Positions 33,576 through 46,400 of a stretch of DNA of 64,000 nt are shown here, piece after piece. A program made the position numbers and the translations under genes. The DNA lies in assembly GCA_963971405.1 (NCBI GenBank), contig OZ020484.1:52997151-53061150 (forward strand), given 5' to 3'. Every line of letters begins with the position of its first letter. The first letter of the stretch is position 1. A model generated the notes under the pieces. The model made no database searches. It had not been told where the DNA came from and saw nothing but the letters and a program-made list of their open reading frames with translations. Source of the DNA: Psococerastis gibbosa (taxonomy: Eukaryota > Arthropoda > Insecta > Psocodea > Psocidae).

Positions 33576-33963
33576 GGTGCCCATTCCATTGACCGGCTAG
33601 GGCTATTTCCAAAAACGGTGACGTGGTAGCAGACATTCAAGACTTAGGTGGCGTTTCCATCGATCTCGCATTGCAGAATGCAAATGACATTGACGGAAAT
33701 TAGAATTTTTCTTTTTATAAAAATCTATTAAAATGTTTGTACTTAACATAGGTATCCCATGACGCCATTTTTTAATATTAGTTTATTTGTTGGTGATTTT
33801 ACTGTATGATCATTGATCAATTTTAACTATGGCATAGAGGAAAATAAACATTTCCGTCAATTCTGCAATGCGAGGTCGATGGAGACGCCACCTAAGTCTT
33901 GAATGTCTGCTACCACGTCACCGTTGTTGGAAATAGACCTAGCCGGTCAATGGAATGGGCGCC
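33576..33963. mobile_element. PIF/Harbinger-like MITE A2
   Basis: 388 bp with TTA on both sides. From 33614 on it matches the right part of A1 base for base at an offset of 1080. Confidence 0.75.
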
Positions 33964-34118
33964 TTAGCATCTAATTAATTCTTTTAATGTTTTTACTATG
34001 CCTGGACCTCATTTCGCTGCATATAATTTAATATATATATATTCTCCATGATTTATAGAAAAATATCACATTAAAATAATACGTAATTAAAAATCATTTA
34101 AAATAGTATTGAGGCTTA

Positions 34119-34494
34119 GGTGCCCATTCCATTGACCGGCTAGGGCTATTTCCAAAAACGGTGACGTGGTAGCAGACATTCAAGACTTAGGTGGCGTTTC
34201 CACCGATCTCGCATTGCAGAATGCAAATGACATTGGGATTTTAGAATTTTTCTATTTATAGAAATCTATTAAAATGTTTGTACTTAACATATCCCATGAC
34301 GCCATTTTTTAATTTTAGTTTGTTTGTGATTTTACTGTATGATCATTGATCAATTTTAACTATGGCATAGAGGAAAATAAACATTTCCGTCAATTCGGCA
34401 ATGCGAGGTCGGTGGAAACCCCGCCTAAGTCTTGAATGTCTGCTACCACGTCAGTTTTTATATATAGCCCTAGCCGGTCGGTGGAATGGGTGCC
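34119..34494. mobile_element. PIF/Harbinger-like MITE B2, right half divergent
   Basis: TTA at 34116-34118. It is identical to B1 at an offset of 1080 up to 34320, then diverges and ends GGTGGAATGGGTGCC followed by TAA. Confidence 0.7.
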
Positions 34495-34539
34495 TAATGC
34501 ATTCCTCTGATTGGTTGGCATCTGTAGAGCTCTAGAGCC

Positions 34540-34670
34540 CCTGTTGATTTTACTCTATGATCATTGATCAATTTTAACAATGGCATAGAGTAATATTGAA
34601 ATATCCGTCAATAATACCATATTTACTATTGACTATTGATGTATGTGGAATCCCCGCCTAAGCTCTTAGC
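34540..34670. repeat. Fragment of the same PIF/Harbinger-like MITE
   Basis: TATGATCATTGATCAATTTT and GGCATAGAG match the MITE interior, and ATCCGTCAAT and CCCCGCCTAAG match parts of its right arm. No ends are preserved. Confidence 0.55.
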
Positions 34671-34794
34671 ATAAGCCTGCCACCCCTCCCGATTTACCCG
34701 GGAGGCTCCTGGTTTTCAGCCCAATCTCCCGGCTCCCGGGTGAATGTTGTCGGGAGGCCATAATCTCCCGGTTTTGGAAAATGACCCGGAATAT

Positions 34795-35275
34795 CTCCCG
34801 ATTTAGATGAAATTGCTTGTAGGTTCACAAAAATCATGTCTCGAGACAATTTTTTACTTATTTTGGGCTAACTCAATTTGGGGTCAAAAACTCCAAAAAA
34901 ATTATTTCTCAAAAACGGCTCCAACGATTTCTTTTCAATTCACATAGCCTACTGTGTATTGTAGTCGTTACTAGGCCTAATGTTAACAAAATGCGGGGGG
35001 TCGCTTGCCCCTTGATAGTTTGCTTCTGGGGTAAAAAAATAAAAAAAAGTCAATTTTCATGAAAAATGACTAAAAATAATTTTTCTGCGGAACCGTTCTA
35101 TCGATGATTTCTACCTTCAGGAATGTTTTAGGTGTTGAATAGAGTAACAAAACCGGACAGGCTGCATACCCTAAAAAATAATTGGTTCTGTCCAAAAAAT
35201 TATGGAAAACTCATGCTCCAATAGGCCTATATTACGTGCCATGTGTGCCACGTGCCATGCACAAATGAAGAAAAT
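34795..35275 (-). repeat. Family R element, copy 6 (partial)
   Basis: Reverse orientation, from TTGTAGGTTCAC to the GTGCCATG block. It includes TCGCTTGCCCCTTGATAGTT. Both family ends are missing. Confidence 0.75.
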
Positions 35276-35339
35276 AATATGACAATGAAGTGGAATACAC
35301 GCCTAAGGCGGCAATAATAAGGCAATACAGACAGTATCA

Positions 35340-36262
35340 TTCCAGAGGATTCGTTTCACCCACCACAACACAAACATGCGGCCATACACTCCATGATCCA
35401 TAGACTCTTACTTGTACCGTTGACGGTTGTACATTTTAACAAAGAACTTTCAACAATTATGGAAATTGCTAATAATAATGGATATCCTGTGAGTCTAGTT
35501 AAGAATATTTTAAGGAAACACAGGAATAAGTTGACTCTCCCTTTAGTCTATGGAGCGAGCCAGACTTCTGAACCAGATAAAGGGTACGTTAAGTTACCAT
35601 ATCTGGGTAGGATTTTATTAGTTTGGAGTTGGCCTCTTGGATTGGAGATAGGGTCGATAAGAATGTGTCATTTTATTCTGTGGACTCGTTGAGTAAGCAA
35701 CTGATTAATTGTAAACCTAAATTGGAGAAAGGGAGGAAATCAGGGGTTATCAACTAGACTGTAATGATTGTGTTAGCTTATATATTGGACAAACTGGGAG
35801 AGGGTTTAAAGAAAGAATAGCGGAGCATAGACGGGGGGTAGGAAAACCCGACACTCAGTCCGCCTTTGCCCAACATATAAGCACCCACAACCATGCCTGT
35901 GATTTCGATAATTTTAAGATCTTACATGTAGCCAACAAGGGGAAACTTCTTGATAATTTAGAAACCATTGAGATTAGGGAAGCTATGGTTAAAAACAAAT
36001 CGTTACTTAATGACATAACCTTTTTAAGTAGTTCCCCCTTGTTGGCGCTTCCATTGGTTAATGTTTAATTGTTCAATTTAAATTGTTTACTTTATGCGAT
36101 GCTGTGTGTTATCCTGACAATGAGTTTTATTTTGTTTTAGCTTGCATACCTTTTGTTTTATCTGTTTTCAATCGCACTTGACGATGGCGTGCCGCGTGAG
36201 CCGAAACCGGTTGTGAATTTTTAATTTAATTTTTTTCGTAAAACTATACAAAGTTAATTTTA
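35340..36262 (+). mobile_element. Penelope-like retroelement, 3' part with GIY-YIG domain
   Basis: The frames encode MIHRLLLVPLT and ANNNGYPVSLVKNILRKH, the C-terminal end of a Penelope reverse transcriptase. They are followed by DCNDCVSLYIGQTGRGFKER and AEHRRGVGKP, a GIY-YIG endonuclease with its YIG and Arg region. Stop near 36066, then the 3' terminal motif at 36175. The reading frame is broken in a few places, so it is inactive. Confidence 0.85.
36175..36216 (+). other. Penelope 3'-end structured motif (hammerhead-like)
   Basis: ACTTGACGATGGC, a loop, then GCCGAAACCGG. GGC/GCC can pair as a stem between a GACGA-type and a GAAAC-type box, the order seen in hammerhead ribozymes of Penelope-like elements. 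The CUGANGA box is imperfect, so activity is doubtful. Confidence 0.4.
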
Positions 36263-36783
36263 ACAATGAGTGACAGCATGTTTTACAAAGTTACTAAGGA
36301 GACTATTATGTTTATTACTAGAAAGAGTCATATCGACTCAACCTTTGCTTTATGTTATCTCATTCATTTTACCTCTTAGGTACCTATCACAGAATACTAT
36401 AATATATACCTAATATGGTACCTACCTATCGTCAACGCATTTATGACGAAACAGCAGTTGGCACTTTGTTGATAATTGAATAGGAAACTTGCTTAGTTGC
36501 TCATAGAAATAAAATGCCCTCCTCTGATTGAGTTGTCTATTCCCAAAAATAATGCCCATGATTAAATCATGGAAAGAGGCATAGTGTATATTTCACATCC
36601 CTTTTTATTTTATTTCATTCGTTTTAAGACGAAATAATAAATGGCTTTGTTCATTATTTGAATTTAAAACAAGTAATCTTTAAAATGAATAACTGAGTGT
36701 TATTGTTCAATATATTGCCGTTTTATATGGTATATAACAATGACATTAAAGAAACATAGGTTGGAGAGGTCTTTATAACCGTA

Positions 36784-36952
36784 TTAGAGATTCAGAAAAA
36801 AACTCGACTTGGCGGGATTCGAACCCACGATCTACGCCTATCCGGGGCGTCGTCTGAAGTGCAACGTCCACGTAGGGCTTGGCCAGCGGATAGGCGTAGA
36901 TGCGGGCCCGAATCCTGTCCAATTTTTTCTAAGTCCTCTAATTTGAGTACTA
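36784..36952. mobile_element. tRNA-like inverted dimer, longer form
   Basis: The left arm is an antisense tRNA-like unit (B box complement GGGATTCGAACCC, A6 in front). The right arm is a sense unit (AGGGCTTGG to CCCGAATCC, then T6). About 25 bp separate them. The outer ends are ATTAGAGATTC and TCCTCTAAT. Confidence 0.7.
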
Positions 36953-37194
36953 TTGGACTATTAGCCCATAGTGTGATTATATATTAAAAATAAAGTTGTT
37001 GTAAAGTCCAAAATTATTTATGGCGGGAAAGAATTCAGAACAAGGATTTTCAAGAACTCAAGAATCATGCACTCCTTGACGGAAGATCAACTGAAGGGAG
37101 CTTGAACGTACCAAGAGCTGAAGAGGAAGGCGCAGGACCGAGAGAGCTGGAGGATGATATGCAAGGAGTTGCCAACCAACCGCAGAGATTGTCA

Positions 37195-37292
37195 CCTCAA
37201 AACGTGTAAATCCATTGGAACCACGAAATTGATCATTTCCAACCTCACAAAGCTTTCCTTATACTAACGTATGGTATAAATAGGAATGTAAT
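37195..37292 (+). repeat. Family R element, copy 7 (3' end fragment)
   Basis: ACCTCAAAACGTGTAAATCC to ATAAATAGGAATGTAATA, the last 100 bp of the family. Confidence 0.7.
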
Positions 37293-37480
37293 AAATACAG
37301 TCTTTACTTGTACAGTATTTTTTTAGTATTAGCAACAGCTTATACTGTAATGTGTCCCACACCGATAAAATAGTTCAAAACCTATCAGGTACGGTAGGTC
37401 TAAGCCATACAATACCCGTCGAAAATATTAATAGTAATAAAATAAAAATTAACAAAAAGTCAAGGCTATAGAATGTGACA

Positions 37481-40400
37481 TCACATGTGGTCGATCGTCG
37501 GTAGGTGCATAATGTTCAAAGCATGAGAAAGTACATGTTCAATTGCCAAAACGAGACTCAGCCTAGCAAACATAGTCTCATGTAGATGAGCTTTGCTGTC
37601 CTGCAACAAAACATTTAAAACACAATTAAATACGATTTGAAAGTATGGGGCGAACGCCGAGTGGGATAATCAGTCAGCATGACAGTCTAAACTGTAAATT
37701 TAATTTTAAAATATTCTATAATTAACAAAAAATACAGTTTATTTTGTATTTTTATTATTTTAAATATTATACGCATACAAACAACTCAATGAATGTATCC
37801 GAATAACCTCTTCAGTCGCCTCTGTAGGTAATACCCGTGTTAAGTTACGACAGGTCACCGATCGCATGATGTGTAGAGACTTGAACAAGTACGAATAAGC
37901 TACCACTATGCCATGTAAGTTGTGTGCTAAATTAATTTTTACACTTAAATTAAATAGTATGGAACTGTACGTTTCGCTTCCACGAAGTCATGAAGAATAC
38001 CTCACTAGGATGACCAGAACTGGTCATATCCAACACTTCAACTAGAATTTCTGACACTAAATAAACGAAGTTGAATTAATGCACCAATTCAGAACACGTT
38101 GCCACAGCTCAATGTTGCAAAATGACATTAAAAAAAAAGCAGTAACTAATGACGCCATGACGTTTTATTCCAAAACTGAGCTGAACCCGGGGGGCTGGGA
38201 CCGCCTGCTTTACCTGCCCTCTGAAGCATAGCCAGAATATTGCAATTCAATTGCGAAGGCTGATCAGAAGGATAAGGATGTCCTATGCGTAGACTGATGC
38301 TTTGAGCCGATGGCGCCTAACTGATTACCTATCTTGATAAATACGTGTATTTACCAAAAGGATGCGAGCACGTCTGTAGTAAACACTGAAAGCGTGACAG
38401 AGCTTGGAAGTGAAGACGGAAATGTTGTGGGGGCTAACTCGGCCTTCGTCCACCTTCTCGACACATCTTCTGATGAGTGCGGGATACTCCAGCAGGTAGT
38501 TGAACAAAATCAGCCACTCGTCTTGGAGACTTAAGAGCGAGAGGTTCACTTCGTCTATGTCCGGCAACGGAGGGCACACTCTATCCGAGACAAGTTGCTC
38601 AAACTTGTTACGAATTGAAACTATCCGGGCGTAGTTGTAGAGAATGAAAACAGCTCCTAAAGTCACAGTTAAATTAGAAAGATTGCAGAAAGCGGTCGAT
38701 TTCAAAGGCTCCCACTGACCACCAAAAGCAATCCATGCCAAGCTTTCATACGCAATAGGAAAGCTAGCCTGATTGGTGAATTAGCATGGAATGCATCGGA
38801 ACAAAGATTGATTGACTATCGACACATAAAGAGGGCTGGGATAATTTTATGGTACTTAAATTAATATCAAAGTTTACACTTTACGGCACTCCTACACTGA
38901 TTTGTCAAACCCGGTCGGATTTGTTAACCCTTACTCCAGCCTTTGCTTAATCCGGTTCACCTTCGTATTGTTTGTTGACTTTGACAAGTCAGAGATTTCA
39001 ATAAAAATCATTGCTTACACCAACTATGCCGATGGCTCCTACACAGACATACTGTATAATTGACCACATTGTACATGTGTATAGAGTGCACTGGTCACTG
39101 GGGCCGTTACATATTTCTATCAAATTCACTTTTGGTAAATTATACGCATGATGTAGACACATTGGTACCATTTCAAGCGAATTTCCGGTCTTCTAGGGGT
39201 TTCATAGCTACTATAGTGGATCAAAATATTTCTACTTACTATACCTACACATAATAAATAAATAATAATAATTCGTGTATTTCTCAACATTATTAACAAA
39301 TCAACATATTATTTTGTAGGACCCCTTAACCTAATGGTGTGCGGGGTACCGACCAATAAAGACTTGAATGAGCCAAGCGGAGTTGGGGTTATAAAGCCTT
39401 CTGTTGCCATCAACCAGAAATCAAGATAGCCTGAAACTTGGATGGCACGGTGCTTGTACATACCATACAATCGAAGTCGTGTCGTAACTCGACACAAGTA
39501 CCATCAAGTTAGTTAGTGAGGCGACTCAACATTTTAATCGGATACATTCAATAAATTGCTTGTATGCGATTAATATTTTTATTAAAAAATAAAAACATTT
39601 CGCGACAACTTACCCTTGCTGCTGTCTTCTCTGACTCCAAAAGTGTCTCCCTCTAAATGGATTTTGACGGAATTGCTTGGCTTGGCTTGAATAAGGTCAA
39701 CTATAGCGGCAGCTTTCGCTAATTTCTGTATTTCGCAATCTTTACCAGTATCCCAATATTTGTGGGCCGACAGTTCCCGTATGTCCTGCTCCCGCAAGCT
39801 GAAACACCAACCGATTTTCTTTATACCCTTTCACCCAACTAATGTTCTCGTTAAAAAGGCCGTAAAAATTACAGTGGCAGTCTTTGCGTGGTTTTGTAAG
39901 TATACTTGTAACCTTGTTTATTGGTATTAAAAACATTAGCTGGCAGTGTTCCCGTCTTTTCTTGTTTACAATGTCTTCTTATTAGGGTAAGAAAGTGATA
40001 ACCAAACTATTCCAGAAATCCAGTACATGTTAATAGAACCGCTACGAGTGAACCCATACATGCTTTCCCATTTATGAATTAGTACCGGTACCGGGATAGA
40101 TAAAATGAATAGTTCCATGCTATATAAATGTCCTGTGGTTAAATTTCGGTCGCCTCGACATTCCCTATGCCAGAACACTGAATTCAGCGATGGAACGACA
40201 TAACGAGCCTTCCAATATATTTACACAGTAATATTGGCTGGGTGTGCTATGCATTATCCATATACGAGTATACTATATATATTTTTTAGCAATATTTTAT
40301 TCAAAAATCAAAACTTTGCTTTGCATTGGCGTAAATAGGGGGAACTCAAGAGAACGGCCCCAGACAGGGAGGAGTGGAGAAGGAGGTGGAAAGATTTGCT

Positions 40401-43400
40401 GCAAACCAATCGCTAGATTGAAACTACAGAAAAAGACAATTGGGGGGGTAAATTGGCCCCCAGGGGGCACCCGTAGCCCCCCCCCCCCCCAGGATTTCTG
40501 GTGACGAAGACTTTTATGGAGGTGATAGGCATAGTATCCACAATAACGAATTTATTTATATTAATTCTTGGTATGCTTATTTTACATTAAAGCCATCATG
40601 AAAAAAACCAACATATTGGCAGGGTACTTTCACAAAAATATATTAGTCAAAATGTTTAAAACCCCAATATTTCAGACCTATGTATTCAAACTTTTTCTTC
40701 GGGGGAGACCCCCGGGCCCGCCTCAATGGTAGGTTTATGGGTTCGTAAAATCTCGACTGTACTGCTTGCAAAATGCGTAAAACCTCACTAATTTGGGCCT
40801 ATTTATCAATTTCTTTTTTCTCCGGTATAACATGCGAAAAACCTCACTAATGTGGGCCCATGTTGTGATAAAGAAATAATTCTAGGCATACTACAAAGGG
40901 CAGGTGTGAGAGGGAACCCGTTAAATTGGCCGAGATGCTACCTTACAGGGAGGATACAGACAGTGCGTCCTGGGGACCCTACAGCAATGACTAACGGTAC
41001 CCCGACGGGGGGAAGTTTGTCTCCTCTGTTGTTCAACATCTACGTGAATGCTATTTGCGAATATCCTTTTAATGGAAAATTAGTGGTTTTTGCCGATGAT
41101 ATTTGCCTCCTGTATTCATAAATAAATAAATAAATAAATAAGGACTTTTTTTGTTCTATTACTAAGCCAACATAGCGGAGTTAGGGCTATAAAGCCCTCT
41201 CTAAAAGCCCCGGGACCGCCTGCTTTACATGCCCAGAAAATGTAGGTAATGTGGGACTCGAACCAACAACCTTTCGGGTGAAAGAGTCCGTACCACTAAT
41301 TTTCATGTCTTGATTCATGTGAAAAGGGGTCTGATTACGAGGATTGGTTAATAGTTGAAAGAGAAATGAATGAGGACTTAAATGTGCACAAAAGTTATTT
41401 GCCTCTTGAAAATTGGTTATGAATGTGCTAAAAACTAACTTTAATACATTTTCGTTAAGACCCAAATCTGAGCCTGTACTTGCAGTTAAGGCACACTTGC
41501 CCCTATGCTACAACTGGCAGAACTGTCGCTGTTCGCCTGTATCTCAAATGAGCCAAGTTCAGTACCTAGGCATCATCTTTCAAAATAATTTGAAGTGGGA
41601 CCAACACATAAGTAAAGTAAATGGTTATGGCCGACAATTACTAAGAATATTATTTTTCCTCCAGAAATTTACTTCGAGAGACGCACAGAAAGAGCTATAT
41701 TCATCTCTTTTCCAATCCCGGTTGTCTTATGGGTTGGCAGTGTGGGGTGGTACATTTGAAACTACTTTAAAGCCGTTATATGTTACGCAGAAGTATTTAA
41801 TTAGAACCATTGAAAAGGAGAATCGTCTACACCCATCACTTCCATTATTTCGTCGCCTCACACTACTACCCCTCCGATATCTATTTGTTTACGTCACACT
41901 TGAGAATTTTTTTCAATAGATGCGGTGAAATGACTCATCAGGGAGCAGGTTACGCTCTAAGGCACCCGCCAGTCATGGACACCGGACTTCGACCGCGAAC
42001 CGCACGCTATAAATGTACCGCCTTATTTCTGGGACCTAGAGCCTTTAAATGCTCCCTGTCGAGTTGCAGCATGTCTAGAGTAGAGCAAAATTTATGGCAA
42101 AATTAAAATTGTTTCAAATATCTCAAGAGGGTGAACAAATGATCCAAAAAATTAAAAACTAGAATTAGGATACAGTTGACTAAATTAAGTTAAGTTTTTC
42201 GGCTATATGGGCTTACGCTCATCGCCGTCATTGATGTATTGTCAGAAATGTATTTATTTTCTCTTTAATGTAGTTGTCAATTTTCTGGTCAATACATAAT
42301 TATTATTATTATTATTATTATTTATCAATTTTTTTTCTCCGGGGGAAACCTCCGGGCGCCCCTTTCTCCAGGGTATAACATGCGCAAAACCTCACTAATT
42401 TGGGCCCATATATCAATTTTGTTCTCTGGGGGAGACATCCGGGCCCCCTTTCTCCAGGGTATATTATTCGTAAAACCTCACTAATTTGGGCCTATTTATC
42501 AATTTTTTTTTCTCCGGGGGATCAAAGAATTGGGGTCGCAAAGCCCCCCCAGAAATGTTGGGAATTTACGCCAATGAAACTTTGTGTGGGAAAAAGCAAC
42601 CTACTCGGCTTGGTTACTCTATTTACCAACTAAAACATACCTGTAGTTCCTTCTAAATTTAAGCATAAGGAGAGATAATTATCGTGGTAGGTTCTTACCT
42701 AATATAATCTTGAGCGGAAATGTGCAAAGTTTCCCCTGAACCGCCAACGACTCTGCCGCAATACACGTTCAAACAATCGCCGTCAACGTTTTTACACTTG
42801 GTGGTGAATTTGAGCTTGGCATGCATTTCCGATTGACCATCCATGTCGTTGCAGTTGTAGCCAGCGCAACGCAAAATTCGCTTGGTTAACTCTTCTAATA
42901 GGTGCACTCGATAGCAAGTCAGGCTCTTGGATGTATCCCACTCGTTGCTACCAACATCAACATTCTGAAATGAAAATATATGTATCTGCTGCAACGATTC
43001 TGTCACTTGTACACAGGTTACATTGTAAAGTACAGTAAAACTAAATTGGCACTTACCAACAGTAAAGCTAATGACCGCGACATAAACTCCCAACTCGCCC
43101 CGTAACGTCCTTTTACAAGCACATTACTCCTTAAACGGAACCGGCAAACTTAAAGACACATCGAACCCACTCTCCTTCTAGTATGAATTTACCACGGACA
43201 ACGTTTGTATTTCAGTCAAGTGCTCAGTTACAATTTTCGACGCTGAGTGATGTTAAATGTTACCTTGGTACTGTTAGCAGTAGGGAAGACAGTCTGGTAA
43301 AGAAATTGGGGATTATTTTTTCATGAGTTAACATACAGTATAATTGTACAATATTTACATAGCAACTTACAAGACTGCACAACACTCGCAAGTAGCAAGA

Positions 43401-46400
43401 CAGGCTTGTGCTCCACGAAATTCCACCCAACATTACTTACCACAAAACTACGTTAATAAACACCAGAGTCACGTAACTTAAGCCCGAAGGACGTTCAATA
43501 AACTATCTATTGGGAACCAGTCAATTAAGAAATTTATTGACCAACGGAGTTCCATATACATACTTAACACAGGCGTCATGGCGAGCTGGCAGCCAATTAA
43601 TGATTAGTTGTCGTAAACTATTTATTGAACTCTCGATGTACTGTACTGCATTGAGCGGTCTAGTTACGTAATTTAGCTCCGGTGCAGAATCAGCCGGTCC
43701 TCCAGTAAAGCAGCAACTCGAAACGTTTAGTAAGGCCACCAAGGCATATTTAACCGGTAACAGTAAGTGCCTTGTATGAGGTAAATCAAAGTTTTGCCCC
43801 CATTGAAAACTCATACAACAGATATTTCAATGAAGAACCAGTAGAATCCTTCCAAACTTCCAAACGTTTCGATACAATAGATACAATCTTAGAAGTCTAC
43901 GCAGTTCCACTGAAGATGTCAACCGCAGATGCTGACGAAACGTTTGGAATTCGATCACGGCCCATCAGCCCGGATTCTACTGGTTCTTCAATCGACTCCG
44001 GCCGTGAAAGCCTCTGCTGTTACATTAAACCGATATTTCGCAGCGCGTACAGAGGTATAGTATTTAACGGGTTATGAATTAAGATCCATTTAGTCAAATG
44101 GAAAAAAACAATCCAAAAATTATGTACAATGGCGGGACAGCGCAATTTTCCAACAAACAATACTCCATGCCGTCTACAGTACTTTTTTATAAGTATGTTA
44201 GAATTATTACGTCACCCTATGTAAATAAACAAATAGCAAGTTTATCTTATGTTTCTACCCCTCGAAGAATTGCTCTGCATACATGGGATCTAACCCCATT
44301 TCAAAACTTTAATTCAAATGCATATAATTATGTACAGTACATTTTAATGATGACTTATTCCATGAATTTTGTAGAAGTAATAATAATAGTATAAACCTAA
44401 CTCTCTTTGCACTTATTTAACTGTGTACTTCGACCCAATAATTTTAAACCTCAAACTGATAAATGAATTACCGTCAGGAGTGCTAAAATGAATATATCGT
44501 ACGATGCAATTAATTATTTAGCAACACAAGCCCGCCCGTTTACTTTGGGATGTTATTGTTGACAGTTGTGGAGCCATGTGTGTTGTGAGCCATTTATTGA
44601 CCGTGTTATCTTATCCTTCCGATGAGTTTGACGCTAATAAGCAAATAGTCAAACAACATTTTATAATGAATGCAGCCTGCATTTTTGATCAAGATAAAGG
44701 GAGACATTCTACTTAAGGTACAATTGAACCAGTAAGTGTGACCGTACCAGTTCCTTCCCGTCAAATATTTTGCACTGTAATAGTCAGACGATTGGGATCA
44801 GGTAAGGTTGGCTTATCTTAAGAGACTTGCAAGATAATTGTAAAAAGAAGATAATGGTTAAAAAAGTCATTACTTTCCTGTCCTGTGCACTAGTCTAGAC
44901 TAGTTGATACTGGGTCGTGTACTCATAATAACGATTCCAATTTGTTCTATGATATACACTAGGTATAGTACATGACGTTCATTTTGGTAAAATTACAGTG
45001 GGCTTTCCAGTCACCGAATGACAAATTTTAAGATCAATACATACTGCACATCATTTTCATGGAAGGAAACGCAATGCCACAATAAATGAAAATATGGGAC
45101 ATGTCTAATAGCTTAGGAAAGCTCAACGTATTTTACGGCATAACCATCCCAAATTCACCAGATATCAGAAAACCTCTCCAGCGGAATTAGAAGCATTGAA
45201 TTGAATTCAATTGAAAACGACTTTATTGCAAAAAAAAACAAAACAAAAGGCGAACAAGCATTATCGCTTGGTTTTAACTGAGACTGATCACTAAGGAACA
45301 GTTTGAAATTAGTGAAACTGTTTAAATATATTTAAATATAATTGTGTGAGAAAATGAGAAAGAATTGATTGGAGCATTGTTCTTATCTGATAAGTCGTTG
45401 GAGAAGTATCACCATTACTTAATTATAATACCCTAACTATTATGTAATCAACTCGACTAAATAAATAAATAAAACCAATTTACAATATTGGCATGATAAT
45501 CCATCACAATTTAGGCCCGAATATAGGATTATAGGAGATGAACCAAATCAAGAATATTAACATGCTTCCAAAATAAAAATATTAAAAATTAAACCAACAA
45601 GATGACGTCTTTGACGTCACAATGCAATGGAGAAAATCCCAACCCTAACACAAATCAATCAAGTAAATAGGCAAGAGGCTCATCAAAGCCTTCATCGCAC
45701 CAATGAAATAGTTACGTTAATTCCGAGGTTGCCATTATCAGCAAACAGTTCCGCAACCCCAGCTTCGAAAACTAGACAGTCTGAGCTCGAAATAGCAGAT
45801 GCTATTCCTTCATGAATCGACCGGGGGGTCGCTTCCCATGTCAGTCTACGCCTCTGCTTATTCAACTCTAGCCGATATCCAAAATTTTCAGCCTGCTTTC
45901 GACTACCAATCAACTGAACCAGGGCGAAAAACTGCTGGTGCCCTTCAAATCTAACCTGCTTCTCAAGAACGAGCATGAAACAGTGCCCGAAGCATGACTG
46001 CATCATCACCCAGTCCACAGCACCCGGAAGGTTTATGTCCGTGGCCAAGAATACTATGTCTTCTCCTTGCAGGGTTGTGATACTCTTATGGGACATCACT
46101 AAATGAGGCATGACCTCGTCCAAAGAACCCAACCATTTACAGGAAGCACCGGGGCAGGGACAGTGGAAAGGTCTGAACTCACAGCCTTCTTCGTGGTCGC
46201 TTTTGTCTGCGTAGAGCTGCAATGATGTACAGCCCGTGCTAGCGTATTTACATGGGAAGAACAAAGTGCTTGCGACTTTCTCCATTGCAAGGTTGCGGAT
46301 ATTGCCTAAAGTGCCGCGGCAGGTTGGGCAGCAGGTAAGTTTTGGTCGACATGACGAACACACCAGATGTCCACTCTGACATTGCAGGATGGGTGGGAGA

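Larger units (their letters stand above)
40690..42530 (+). repeat. Minisatellite of about 70-90-bp units, split by a LINE
   Basis: Units contain ACCTCACTAATTTGGGCC, TATCAATTT, CTCCGGGGGA and GGGTATAACATGCG. About two lie at 40690-40862 and three at 42307-42530. The LINE between them explains the split. Confidence 0.7.
40325..42578. mobile_element. TIR element with CATTGGCGTAAAT ends
   Basis: A 13-bp perfect inverted repeat at its two ends (CATTGGCGTAAAT and ATTTACGCCAATG). ACTTTG on both sides may be part of a target duplication. G/C tracts lie inside, as in the other hAT-like MITEs. It contains a minisatellite and a LINE, and no transposase. Confidence 0.7.
40028..42650 (+). repeat. Family R element, copy 8, split by a 2.25-kb insertion
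   Basis: The left part 40028-40324 runs from GAACCGCTACGAGTGAAC to AAAACTTTGCTT. The right part starts near 42579 (AAACTTTG, AAAAGCAACCTACTCGG) and continues the family order to about 42650. Closest to copy 5. In DALRD3. Confidence 0.75.

Noticed and set aside
40690-42530. CRISPR-like array from the spaced repeats
   Set aside because: The units are contiguous minisatellite repeats in a eukaryotic element, split by one LINE.
43193-43242. Possible extra DALRD3 exon ([16 protein letters not shown])
   Set aside because: It resembles part of the human protein, but its phase does not join the next probable exon and it lies too close to it.
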